Source: Blepharisma japonicum (Eukaryota > Ciliophora > Heterotrichea > Heterotrichida > Blepharismidae). Taken from it: a stretch of 64,000 nucleotides of DNA. Positions 22,322-33,087 of the stretch are shown in pieces; positions within the stretch are counted from its first letter, which is position 1, and each line of letters starts with the position of its first letter. The position numbers were made by a program, and so were the translations under genes. The stretch is from the NCBI GenBank assembly GCA_949751835.1, contig CATKHK010000090.1:62001-126000 (forward strand), given 5' to 3'. The notes below the pieces were generated by a model. The model searched no databases, was not told the DNA's origin, and saw only the letters and a program-made list of their open reading frames with translations.

Positions 22322-22792
22322 TTCTGCTGATTTTTACTATATAATTATATAAAAATCTGATGCATTGGCTGAAAGAAGGGATAAATTTATGTTTATGATA
22401 ATAAAATATTGACGACAGCCAAAATAATATAAATTGAGTAGGAGCAGAGTTTAAATCTGAAGTAATTATACAATTATATTATTTATAAAAATTTATAATT
22501 TTTATAAATAAATAATTCATCCTTATTATTACATATGAATAATGCTTCGAATGCTTATCTCTTACTTAATTGTTTAGATTTTAGCGAGTTTCTTCTTTCA
22601 TTAGGTTTTTTAGACCTTTTTATATCCCAAATTGGTGACATCAGTAGCCATATTGTATAACAATCATTCCAGAAGATAGCCAAAGGACCGAAATTCTTGA
22701 GGAGCAAATTTAGAACTTTCCTTATAAAATTTAAGGGTTCAAAATTTTGTGATAAAATCCCTACGAATGAGCAGGATTCGATTATTTAAGGG
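22322..22792. repeat. Upstream spacer repeated three times
   Basis: The 150 bp upstream of the split gene (22322-22475) recurs at about 25625-25775 and, more diverged, at about 26040-26170. The shared core includes the ataaaaatctgat..ttggctgaaag type of sequence. It probably holds the gene's promoter copied with it. The rest is AT-rich and empty. Confidence 0.6.
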
Positions 22793-23074
22793 ATGAGTGA
22801 GGACATTATCAAATATTCAAGTATTCTACTCATCACTAAAACACATTTTTTAACTGTAGAAAGAAAAATTGAATTTATTCTTAGTAAAGCTCAAAAGGCA
22901 AATATCAATTCTAAAAAGCTTGAATTATTAAATATATGACTTAAGCTCGAAAAAATGATACTTTTTACAAGGAAATTAGAATATGTTGAAAGAGAATCAA
23001 TTATATCGAAAATAATCACATCGATCAACGAAATGCATATAGTGCTAATGTTGGAGGACTTTTTAGAACATTAG
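22793..23074 (+). CDS. Possible small hypothetical protein
   Basis: A 93-codon frame from ATG 22793 to TAG 23072-23074 with one TGA read as Trp (LELLNIWLKLEKM). The predicted product is helical and charged (SEDIIKYSSILLITKTHF). It is longer than expected by chance in such AT-rich DNA but has no recognised domain and no paralogue here. Confidence 0.35.
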
Positions 23075-24021
23075 AAACAAAAGATAAGTTAAAAGAAGTC
23101 TAATACTTTAGAGTTTTGTAGAATAACCGCGGATTTGTCTAGAAAACATAGTATCGAAATTAATAATATTCAAGCAAATTTTTAGAAAGAAGTTAATGAA
23201 AATTTTAATAGATCGCCTTGGTTAATTTTTTAAATCCTTTTGCAAAGAGCATATTTGCTGAAGAATTTGAAAACTCAGTGAAATCTATTATTAAGCAGAC
23301 TAAGCATAAGGTTGAGGTAGAAGAAACGCACTGTGCTCTATTTTAGCAATAAAGAAGAAGGAGAAAAATAACTAAATAAGTCTAAATTATATTTTAATCA
23401 TCCTAACTTAAATTTTACTGCTCAAGGAAATCAAAAATATCAATATATTCAATTTAACTAAAAACTAAAGCAGAGCATCAAAGAAGAGATAACATATAAA
23501 TATAAAAGATGCACCTAAATATTAAATAGCATAATAGCTAAATATATAATAAAAGAAAACAAAGAAATAAATTATTTGTATCGCAAAGCGTTTCTTGTCT
23601 AATTTATTAACTTTGAGTTACCTCACATCTCTTTTTATATAATAAGGCCATATTGAAGCCATAAATAAAGTAAGACAGTCCTGAATAAATGCTCTTTGTG
23701 CATCTTAAATTTTGACTCCAAGCCTATTTTTATAACACATAGTAAAAATAAATTTTGATGATGGGGCTCTTTTGACAAATTGATCAATGATATATGCATA
23801 TTTTAATTGGAAATAAAAATATATATTAATTTATAGTATTTATGCCCAGCACTATTCATTTAATTTTAGCTCCTAAGAATATACTTCTCTAATTTCAAGA
23901 GAGAGTGAGAGAGTTTGAAAATAGCAGAAATTAGTCAGATATCTAATACACTCTTATTCTCTAATTGAATAGCAACGCTTTTAGTTAGTATTTATTTATA
24001 AAAATTGATGCTTAATGATAA
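23075..24021. other. AT-rich spacer, no convincing gene
   Basis: All frames are interrupted by many TAA/TAG codons. Some stretches look weakly coding, but not above what AT-rich sequence gives. Confidence 0.5.
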
Positions 24022-25154
24022 TTAGAAGCACTTGCGGTGAACAATGCTAGCTCCTGCTTCATCATATTCAGCCTTGGTGATCCACATCTCTTGGAAGCTT
24101 GAAAGTGAGCTGAGAATTGATCCTCCAATCCAGTTTGAGTATTTTCGTTCAGGTGGTGCAACAACTTTAATTTTCATGCCTTGTGGTACCTTTGCTACAA
24201 GTTCTTTATTGAGTCTTTCAGCAATTCCTGGATACATGGTAGACCCCCCACTCATGACAATGTTTCCGTATAATTCTCTTTGAATATCTGAGTCACATTT
24301 CATGACTGATTTATAAGCAACCTCATCTATGCCATCAATATCAAGCCATAGCAAGCTTGGCTGGAACAAAGCTTCAGGGGCTATGAATCTTTCGCTTCCT
24401 AGTGTGATTATGCTTCCATCAGGCATCTTGTAGTTTTTCTGGATTTCTGAAGAAGTCCGGGCTTTTTACTTTTCTTCTTCGAAGTCCAAAGCAACGTAGC
24501 AGAGCTCCTCTTTGATGTCTCTGACAATTTCTTTCTCAACTGAGTTGGTCAGTGAATAGCCTCTCTCAGTCATGAGTCTGACCAAGTGCAAGGTCAAGTC
24601 ACGACCAGCAACGTCAATTCTTTGAATTAAGGGTTTCAAAGAGTAACCTTCAAAGATTGGCATGACGATGGTTACTCCATCTCCTGAATCAACGATTATA
24701 CCAGTGGTTCTGCTAAGGCTGTATAAGGATAGCAAAGCTGTGTATGCGACGTAGAAAGCAGGGACGTCGAAAGTTTCGAACATGATTTGGGTCATCTTTT
24801 CTCTGTTGTTCAAAGGGTTGAGAGGAGCTTCAGTGAGAAGGACTGGGTGCTCGTCAGGATAGACTCTTAATTCGTTGAAGAAAGTATGATGCCAAATACT
24901 TTCCATGTCATCCCAGTTAGTAACAATACCATGCTCAATCGGGTATTTAAGATTGAGCACACTTCTCATAGCTTGTGCTTCATCACCAATATAGACTTCT
25001 TTTAATTCTTCTGTTTCTACGATGATTCCAGGCATTCTTGGGCGACCGATAATGCTTGGGAAAACAGCTCTGGGGCAAGGTCATCGACTATGCCGGCCTT
25101 GCACATTCCTGAACTGTTATCAATGACGAGACCTTGGACGTTCTGATCCCACAT
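24022..25154 (-). pseudogene. Actin pseudogene
   Basis: Almost full-length actin from ATG 25154 (VIDNSSGMCKAG) to TAA 24022, ending SIVHRKCF. Blocks seen include [71 protein letters not shown] and [15 protein letters not shown]. Two lesions break it. One base is missing between about 25057 and 25075, where KAGI shifts out of the frame that continues [12 protein letters not shown]. An in-frame TAA lies at 24466-24468, at a position that is Gln in ordinary actins. Substitutions at usually invariant sites add to the case. GC-richer codon use than its neighbours reflects origin from a highly expressed gene. Confidence 0.85.
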
Positions 25155-25482
25155 TTATTAATTTATAGAATTTAAAACAGATTATAAATTTTTAGCATTT
25201 AAGGAATTATTTAACATCATTTGTACTAGAAGCAATGAACATAAATTAATATTTCTTAAATATATTCAGTCGAAGAATGATAATTTGAAGTTGATACCGA
25301 TATTTCGAGGTATAATTTTATTCAAGTCTTAAAATGTAGAATCTCAGAGAAATGTAATGATTCTACAAATTGTTATACTTTTAAATTTTTACTGTTAAAT
25401 AATTTTTACAAAGAATCTTTAAATGGATTAAGTCTAAACTTTTGTCAATGATCCGAGTTATTTAAGCATTATATCTCGGAAA
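25155..25482. other. AT-rich spacer, no gene
   Basis: Upstream of the actin pseudogene; nothing recognisable. Confidence 0.6.
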
Positions 25483-25624
25483 GCTCACGCCAAAGGTCAT
25501 GGAAGATTTCAATTACAGTTTCTTTGGTTAGAGAGGGTGACAGCGGGGCGGAGACTAGGTTTAGAGATGTGAGACGGCTACTTAGCTATGAAGTCATGCC
25601 ATGGAAGAATAATTGGTTATCCAT
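25483..25624 (-). pseudogene. Duplicated 5' fragment of the split gene at 21313-22321
   Basis: The minus strand reads MDNQLFFHGMTS-stop-LSSRLTSLNL from 25624, matching the first 48 codons or so of the gene starting at 22321. The Trp codon after TS has become TAG. Homology stops near 25483. Confidence 0.8.
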
Positions 25625-26475
25625 GGCTGCTGTTTTTTTAATATATATTATATAAAAAATCTGATATTGGTTGAAAGTATGAATAAATTTATGATTATGA
25701 TGATGAAAGAGTGATACTAGCCAGAATAATATTAATTAAGTAGAAGCAGAACTTAAATCTGAAGTAATAAATGCGATTGTATTAAAAACAAAAAAAAGTT
25801 ATAATTGCAATAATATTTGGTGGCTTATCTCATATAGTCCTTAAGCATGCTTATGCTGTTCTTCTTGGCAATAATAGAGTAATTTGATCAAATTAGTTGC
25901 TAAAATAGGAGCTTTTTCTACATCAAGTTATTGTTTCTCTTGGGGCATCTGATCAACTTCTAAAATTGCCTTTAGAAAAGATCAGAATCTCAAACTATAG
26001 CTATTTGAGGGCTATATTATCCGTATCTTTTCTTGATTTTTAAAAGCATATATAAAATCTGATGTATTTGATTGAAAGAAGAGATAACCTTAAACTTATG
26101 ATAATAAAAGTTAAACTCTACATAAAATAATATTAGGGATTAATGGCAGAGCTTAAATCCAAAATTCGAAATAGATTGATAGAAAGGATTAAAAATTTTA
26201 AAAATGCTTTAAAACTATAAATATTTCTCTAAACCTTGAGTATATAAGTCCTTTATCTGTAGAATTCTTATCTTCACGTTTCGGAAAGCCAAATGCTGCT
26301 TTGCATTTGAGAAATGAGATAAATCCCTATCACTATTAAACTTTTAATGAAATTAATTAGCTTTATTAAAATAGTAAAATTGACAGTTTCAGGAATATCT
26401 CGCTTCTTGAAAGATTTGAAGAAATAAAGCTTTGGATAACTTAATTTATTATTAGCAATTTCAATAATAATTCCT
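25625..26475. repeat. Copies of the upstream spacer, otherwise empty
   Basis: About 25625-25775 repeats the upstream region of the split gene, and about 26040-26170 is a weaker third copy. No coding frame was found in the rest. Confidence 0.55.
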
Positions 26476-27381
26476 ATGACTTCAAAAGACGAAACGTGAT
26501 GAATCAAATACCAAGGCCACATCCCATGTGCAGGGATCTTTTTTCCTAATGAAGACTGAATCCCTCTAAAATCCAGCAGAGGCTATAAACTTCACACTTA
26601 CCGCTTCCACCTTGAAGCCCCTCAAGCCCTTGTCTTTTTATTTCACGGAATCCACGTTTCATCAGGAATTTTTTCCTACCTCTCTAGACGACTATACGAG
26701 CAAAATATAGCAGTTTTAGCATTTGACCAAGAAAATCATGGGAAAAGTCAAGGAAAGCTCGGAATTGTCTATACAATAGACGAATATATAAATTGTGGAA
26801 TCAAATACATTGAAAAATCAATAGAAAATTACCCAAAAAATACTCCAATTTTTATACTCGGAGAAAGTATGGGTGGGACTATATGCGTAAATATAGCTTT
26901 GGAAATGCAAAATATGATAAAAGGGATGGTTTTATTTGCTCCTGCATTAGCTGCAAGTCCTTCATTTAGTCCATTTTTAATTAAACTTGCAAGATGTTTG
27001 GGATGTCTGTGCCCAAGAATGCCTACAAAGTCTCCAGATTTAAAATCATTGTCGAGAAATCCATATAATGAAGGCTGGTATCAAGAAAACCCTGAATATT
27101 ATACAGGAAAAACTAAGGCAAGGACTGGGTCTGCGCTGCTGAAATCTTTTGATAAATTGAGGCCAAAGCTTAAAAATGTGAGGGTTCCTTTTATTATTTT
27201 CCAAGGAGGAAAAGACACAAAGGTGAATATTGAGGTGAATAGAAAATTCGCAGAAAATTCTGCTGTTGAGGATAAAGAATTTGTTTTTTATGAAGAAATG
27301 AGACATGAGGTTTGCAATGAGCCAGAAATTGAAGAAATTATTGATAAAGTGCTCACTTGGATAAGCCAAAGAATAATTTAA
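26476..27381 (+). CDS. Monoglyceride-lipase-like alpha/beta hydrolase, paralogue D
   Basis: A 301-aa protein from ATG 26476 (MTSKDETWWIKYQGHIPCAG) to TAA 27379-27381, with three early TGA codons for Trp (two adjacent in ETWWIKY, one in NEDWIPL). Motifs: FLFHGIHVSSG, AFDQENHGKSQG, nucleophile Ser131 in GESMGGT, Asp in FQGGKDT and His in EMRHEVCNEPE. A Cys-rich lid (LGCLCPRMPTK) and LSRNPY are shared with paralogue C. The complete triad implies an active lipase or esterase. A standard-code search would miss the first 131 residues. Confidence 0.88.
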
Positions 27382-27958
27382 TATGAGTTGTATATGATAT
27401 AGAAATTAAACTTAAATTTAAAGCCAAGAATTAGTAAAATACTTGCAATTAATTGTCTGGCTTTATATTCTGCAATTAATTTGAGACTTAATCCAATGCA
27501 ACTTTAGATGAGATATAATGCAATGAAAAGATCATGTGCAGTGATTGTTTAAGCTTTATCTGCTCCTTCTTACGATTATTTATCAGAATATCTTTCAATT
27601 TTCAATTTTTCTCGAAATTTTATTCAAATTTGCATTTTATACTCTAAATCACTTGAGAAATATATCTTATTGATTCAATTTACCTAAATCACAGTTCATT
27701 TTCAATAGCCAATCATATAAAATACAATTAATTTTATTCTCCCAGTTTCAATCCAAAAAGGTGTCTTCTTTTTCTATCAATATCAGCCCAAAGTTCTTAA
27801 AGCTATTTAAAGCTATTTACATACTTCATTATCGCCTTTTCTCGTGAGATAACCCCTCTCCTTTGCTACCTCTGCTCAATTTATTTCATGAATTGCCTTA
27901 ATCATCATGTTTGTTTTAATTTAATGGATTAAGAGGTCAATATTTATTTAAGCAAAAT
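27382..27958. other. AT-rich spacer, no gene
   Basis: Nothing recognisable on either strand. Confidence 0.6.
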
Positions 27959-28216
27959 TTATACCGGGGTGAGAGGAAACCACTCAACCTTCTTGTTTTC
28001 GCTTGGGCCTTGTGCTTCAATGCACCAGTCAGAGTCAAATTTGCTGCTATTTCTTAAACTGTTTAACTTTCCTATTAAGCACCAGAGGTGGCCGCTTGCG
28101 AGAAGTGAGCAATATAAGTAGATGTAGTTGCTATCCCAGGGCTCGAAATTACTGAGAACAAGAGCTATTAGTTCAGCAACGACAATTGCTAAGCTCATTT
28201 GGTAGACTTTTAACAT
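27959..28216 (-). CDS. Small putative membrane protein
   Basis: An 85-aa frame from ATG 28216 to TAA 27959. Two hydrophobic stretches (MSLAIVVAELIALVLSNF and YIYLYCSLLASGHLWCLIG) precede a polar tail with several Trp. Trp is encoded by TGG only. Composition is less AT-biased than its flanks, which supports coding. No family recognised. Confidence 0.5.
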   Translation of the reverse strand: MLKVYQMSLAIVVAELIALVLSNFEPWDSNYIYLYCSLLASGHLWCLIGKLNSLRNSSKFDSDWCIEAQGPSENKKVEWFPLTPV

Positions 28217-28791
28217 TATAATGATTCTATTTATATTTATTCTCTTTTATTATGTCGGAATTGAATTTCATGAAAAAATAGATTTAGTAACTGCCTTAAC
28301 GATTAAAACAAAAGTTTTAGGAAGTTTTAAAGATAAAAAACAGTTGCATTTTGATGAAAATGTTTAATAAAGCGGAAAGAGTTTCATATTGAGACTTTTG
28401 GTACATATTTGTAATCTGATCTAAGAGGAATTTACATTTTAAGACTCAGATTTTGCTATTAAGAACTACTCTTCAAATTCAATAGAATTTTAGGGATTCT
28501 TTTTGATATCTGATTATATTTTTCTACAATTTTTCAAGAATAATTGCAAAGAATTGCCAAAGAAATTCAAAGTATTTATTTATAAGTATTTTTCATATAA
28601 TAAAAAAATTATTAAAAGTGTGAGTTACATATATCATTAACAGAATTAGTGTTATTCCTCAATACTTGATTTTCATTATTTTCATTTTATATAAAAATAT
28701 TTAATAAATTTTATATAAAATATGAATATCTGATGTCAAATAAAAATGCAGCTCTTTATAAAATTCCTTTATATTAAATTCATATAATTAT
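28217..28791. other. AT-rich spacer, no gene
   Basis: Nothing recognisable. Confidence 0.6.
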
Positions 28792-29625
28792 TTAATAATG
28801 CCCTTCGCTACCTTTAAACTTAAGTGAAAATTTAGGCGCACAGCATCTATTATGCTTGCAAGCTGGAGTTCCTGGTTCTTGCAATTTCATCAGAATTTCG
28901 GGCGGAAGCTCTTCTCCAGCTTCTATCTGTGCTGCATAATCTTGCAATTTTTTACATTTTTTCACAAAGGCTCTTAAAACCCCTACTTTATCATCTTTAT
29001 GTTCTTGAAAATTAAATCCAAATTTGTTTCCAAACCTAATCTGCAGCAAATAATCGTCCAAAGATTTCTTTGAAACTCCCACATGATTAGCAGCTTCATC
29101 AAGGTCCATTTTTACCGAGACCTCATTTTCTAAGCTTCCATTATACAACTTTCTTCAGCAAGACACTTTTTCAATAATAAATCCGATTTTTCGTTCTTTT
29201 GTCCTTCTAGCTGCATTATTTTTTGTAATTGCTTCTGTCTGTGGCTTTAATTTTGGATTCGATTGGTTTCCTACAGTGTAAATTGTCCCAAAAGCGTTAC
29301 GAATTGCCCGTCGAGATGTAATCGTGATGGTATTGTTTTCTAATTCGTATTGTGGAATTGAGGTAAATAAAGGCAAGGGATCATTTCCACAGTAAATTTT
29401 GGAATTGGAGGATGGTGAATGATACCAGATCATGGAATGATCTAGGTCGTAGCCGATACTTTTGAGGTAGGCAATAATTGGGTATAGTAAAATATCAGAT
29501 ACAGAATTGAATTGGAGATGAGGCGGAGAGATCGAAGAAATTAATTCCTTATCGTAATTCGGAGGATTTCCGAAAATCAGGAATACATTGAGAGATTGGA
29601 GAGTGCTTGGATCTGAATTTGCCAT
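28792..29625 (-). CDS. Hypothetical protein with a conserved-looking helical C-terminal domain
   Basis: A 277-aa protein from ATG 29623-29625 (MANSDPSTLQSLNVF) to TAA 28792-28794, read through one TGA (EKVSCWRKLYNG). The C-terminal part (MDLDEAANHVGVSKKSLDDY, LLQIRFGNKFGFNF) looks like a helix-turn-helix-type unit followed by a helix (GVLRAFVKKCKKLQ). I recall similar segments from ciliate hypothetical proteins but cannot verify this here. Function unknown; a DNA-binding role would be speculation. Confidence 0.65.
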
Positions 29626-30266
29626 TAATTTCGGCAAAAATTATGCTCGGAGAGAAAATCTTAAAAATTTAAATAATCTGAAAATTAAATTCAAATATAA
29701 ATAGTTTGATGAAGCATTTTGCTTCTTCAATTTAGCATTTTAATTTTTTTATATTTCTACATCACTACATTTTTATAAGTTTTAATCCAAAACAATTTTT
29801 TAAAAATAAATAAAGAGGATTTCAAAATTTAAAAATATGTCAAGTGCAGGCTATCTCAGTTAAAAAAATTTAATTTGCTCTCTGAATTGAGAGAATCTAT
29901 TTCTTTTGATAATAAAAATTATTTTTATATATACAGATCATTCAAAGATAATTATTTTTTTCTTATTTGATTATATTTTCAATGTTTAAGCTAGATATTT
30001 CAGCAAAGAATTGCCAATTATGTCTATAAAAGATATGCATATTATTGGCTATGTGATTAAATTAAAAATCAATATTCAAAGGCTAATTTACCAAATGCAT
30101 AATTAGCACTCAAATGAAAACTTAGGATATTGGTATTCTAGAGTTTTATAAACTAAATCTCAGGAATTTCACTATTCTGAGCTTTTCTTTTATTATCAAT
30201 ATATCTACAAAAACTGTAATTATTTCCATTAATCTATTAATTTTGACTAAACTTTCTATAATAAAA
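29626..30266. other. AT-rich divergent spacer, no gene
   Basis: Lies between divergent genes; no motif identified. Confidence 0.6.
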
Positions 30267-30617
30267 ATGCCTGCAGAAGACCTTATAATTGATACTTTAT
30301 CAGAAAATCACTTGGAAAATTTTAAATTCAACAAGCAGAGCAGTCCAAAACTGAAATATAAAACAGAAATATGCAAGAATTGACAACTTAACAAATGCAG
30401 TTTTGGAGAAAAATGTATATTTGCTCACGGCAAAACTGAACTAAAAGCAAAAGGCCCAAATTATAAAAAAGAAGAATGTAAAAACTTTTCAAATGGATTT
30501 TGCAAGTATGGAGAGAGGTGCACTTTTATGCATCTGAAGAAAATTGATCGATTACGAGTATTTAAAAAATTAACAGCAAAAGAAGATGCCAAAATATTCG
30601 CAAGCCTTTATCTATAA
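30267..30617 (+). CDS. Tandem CCCH zinc-finger protein (TIS11/TTP-like)
   Basis: A 116-aa protein from ATG 30267 to TAA 30615-30617 with one TGA (Trp39). Two CCCH fingers of the C-x7-C-x5-C-x3-H type are present: Cys36, Cys44, Cys50, His54 in CKNWQLNKCSFGEKCIFAH, and Cys71, Cys79, Cys85, His89 in CKNFSNGFCKYGERCTFMH. The lead-in YKTEIC matches the YKTELC of the tristetraprolin family, which binds AU-rich RNA elements and promotes mRNA decay. A role in RNA binding is likely. The TGA hides the gene from standard-code ORF finders. Confidence 0.85.
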
Positions 30618-31244
30618 ATTAAGTAATAAATGCAGGATTTTAGTTTTAATATGGATTTAGCATGAAATCTATATTATTTAAATGAGGAATTTACTTAAAG
30701 TTTTGATATAAAATCATCAAATTTATTATACTTTAGCTGATTGAGCTATAGAAGGATATAGGATATTTGGTATTTGCATAAATAGATTTAAATATTTTTG
30801 TTTAAGAGATTATTTGATGATATAATCAAAATATAAAAGCGAAAATATATATGTTTAGCATGGTATCAATTTACGAATGATGTATTCTTTTTAGTTGAAG
30901 TTCTTATGCAGGAGGTATATGGCATGTTTGTCGAATTCTATTAAATATACAAAATAAATAATACACTCTATTTTTATCAATATGCAAATAGCAAGGATTC
31001 AATCATCAAATTTCTTTGATATCTTAGAGTTAAGAAATTGATTAGTTATAGTCCAGCTGCTTTTTATTGCATACTTAAAAATAAATTAAAATCTAAATAA
31101 TAAAATAAACATTTTATTATCAAAATGCTTTGCAAATACAGGAAAATTCTAATTTATCCCCGAATACTATAAAAACAAACTTTCCCATCTTCTCATTATA
31201 TCCCAATTTTTTCATTTATTACCATAAAGAGAATATTAAGCTTA
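30618..31244. other. AT-rich spacer, no gene
   Basis: Convergent intergenic region; nothing above background. Confidence 0.6.
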
Positions 31245-32558
31245 TTACCACGACAACTTTTCTCTTTCTTCTTCAGCCTCCTTGCATCCTTCATAAAACT
31301 GCGCATACCACGATCTCCAGTTCAGCAGCATTCTATCCGGTTCTTCTCTCAAATCATAATAAGTGCTCATGGCAAATTGCTTATTATCCCACACTCTTCC
31401 ATCGTTCATGACCTGTTGAGCCTCCAATCTTAGCATAAGTGCTGTTATACAATAAGGCAAATAACTACTCGCCCACATGTCATGGAAGACCTCGTGCTTA
31501 TATTTTTCTAGAGGTGATAAGTGCTGGAATAACACGGCTTCAAAAAATTGGCTTTTTAAGAATAAGTAAACCAGCCCTGAGCCAACTTGGAACGCAGTGG
31601 CGTTGAAGAAGAAAATTTCGCTGCAGCCAGGGAGGATCATATAGCTGTCTAAAGACAGGACACCAATGTATTTGGCATTTTCTTCAGTTAAAAACCTATC
31701 CATTAGCTGAGTTTTGAATTGGTCGATTAAAGGTACCTCATGCTTCATGATTTCTCTGAGCTTTGGGTCGTCACCTTTGGTCCATTTGGCTCTCCATCTG
31801 GCCTTGAAGAGGTCGGTAAATGGTAGAAATGCATTATGGACATAGTAAAAATGCATTAAGTCTCCACCATTTTCTGGGATATCTTGGACATGGCTTTGGA
31901 CTTTATTTATACTGACCCCACGATATGATAGTTTCTCCATGAATGGAGTAATATCCAGTGGCTCAAAAGGTGGAGGAGCAGTTCTAAGTTCTTCTATTGA
32001 GTGATACCACACAAAAATAAAACCGCCTAACTCCTTTACTTGCCATTTTTTGACACCGATTTTAGTTTTGCATTCCTTTTTAAGCCCTTCTGTAGCTTTT
32101 TCGCTATACGTAAACTTATCGGCTTCTCTTTGCTTCATGTCAGCGCCAGTCACACAGTTCCCTGTTTCTCCGTCAAAAACCCACCCGTGGAAAGGACATT
32201 GTAGTCCTTTGCCGAATTTGACTTTGCCTCCTTCAGCCAAATTTGCGCCCATATGTGAGCAATAGGCGTCGATTGCGTATATAATTCCATCAGTTCCTCT
32301 GAAAACTGCGATGTTTTGGCCGTGCATGTCAATGTGTTTGGCTTCGCCCTTCTTGATTTCTCCAGACCTTGCCACACAAAACCATCCGTTGGGAAAAGCA
32401 GGGAGGGTTTTGCCTATAAACCGGCGGCCTTTGGTAAAGGCGCTTTTTTGTTCAAATCTGTAGTGGTGGAACGTTCTGTAGTAGAGAATGTACAAGGCAA
32501 GGAATAGTGTAAGTAGGATGTTGGTAGTGGTTAAGTAGCCTTCTAGAAATTCAAGCAT
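31245..32558 (-). CDS. Rieske oxygenase, cholesterol 7-desaturase type (DAF-36/Neverland family)
   Basis: A 437-aa protein. It has an N-terminal TM anchor (about residues 10-28) and a Rieske [2Fe-2S] domain with Cys100-x-His102 (YCSHMGANLAEGG) and Cys121-x2-His124 (LQCPFHGWVFDGETG). A mononuclear iron site follows, with Asp233, His236 and His241 in NGGDLMHFYYVH. Length and order match DAF-36 and Neverland, which introduce the C7 double bond of cholesterol; a ciliate enzyme of this family does so in Tetrahymena. The endoplasmic reticulum is the expected site. No TGA occurs in the frame. Substrate is inferred from family membership. Confidence 0.9.
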   Translation of the reverse strand: MLEFLEGYLTTTNILLTLFLALYILYYRTFHHYRFEQKSAFTKGRRFIGKTLPAFPNGWFCVARSGEIKKGEAKHIDMHGQNIAVFRGTDGIIYAIDAYCSHMGANLAEGGKVKFGKGLQCPFHGWVFDGETGNCVTGADMKQREADKFTYSEKATEGLKKECKTKIGVKKWQVKELGGFIFVWYHSIEELRTAPPPFEPLDITPFMEKLSYRGVSINKVQSHVQDIPENGGDLMHFYYVHNAFLPFTDLFKARWRAKWTKGDDPKLREIMKHEVPLIDQFKTQLMDRFLTEENAKYIGVLSLDSYMILPGCSEIFFFNATAFQVGSGLVYLFLKSQFFEAVLFQHLSPLEKYKHEVFHDMWASSYLPYCITALMLRLEAQQVMNDGRVWDNKQFAMSTYYDLREEPDRMLLNWRSWYAQFYEGCKEAEEEREKLSW

Positions 32559-33087
32559 TATTATTCCATTAAAATTAAGCTGATTTAGATATGGAGTAAG
32601 GCAATTTTTAGACCTAGAAGAGACGGAACCTGAGACGGATGGTAACTCCTTTTTATTAAAAGTTACCTGACGATACTAAGAAATTTTTAGGTTTATTATA
32701 AAATAAGAAGTATATATAAGAGACTTTATACAAGAAACAGTAAATAAATAATTATAAGCTCAGAAAAGCAAAAATAAAAGCAAAAATTAATTATAGTAAA
32801 ATGTTGGTTTTTGAGGATGGACTGAATAGGGAGAAAATCAGGAGAAAATTTGAGCAGAGGTAAGGAGAGGTTAATGCAAAGAATACACTGATAATTGACT
32901 AAAAGACATCAATTGGTCACAAAGAAAGAAGATGCAGGCTCTAATGTTGCGTTTCTTAAAGAAATTTAATCATCTCATAATTAGATTTCCTTGATAAAAG
33001 CAATATTTCAGCTTATTATAATGACTAGCAATTATAAATTGATTATGGATTTCAAATTTCCAGATATATAAATATAATAGAAGACAC
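32559..33087. other. Divergent spacer with a small inverted repeat
   Basis: AT-rich upstream region of the Rieske gene and the gene at 33088. A short inverted repeat, GGTAACT at 32641-32647 against AGTTACC at 32661-32667, could form a hairpin. No gene seen. Confidence 0.5.

Noticed and set aside
23075-23800. Protein-like reading if TAA and TAG are also decoded as Gln
   Set aside because: With no stops every frame is open; the Lys/Asn/Ile/Tyr-rich result is typical of AT-rich DNA, and all solid genes here use TAA/TAG only as stops.
25055-25080. Intron in place of the frameshift in the actin copy
   Set aside because: The only GT-AG intervals (19 or 21 bases) do not lead into the RAVFPSIIG frame.
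30851-30961. 36-codon frame with several Trp (TGA) starting MFSMVSIYEW
   Set aside because: Too short and unsupported; no similarity to anything else in the window.
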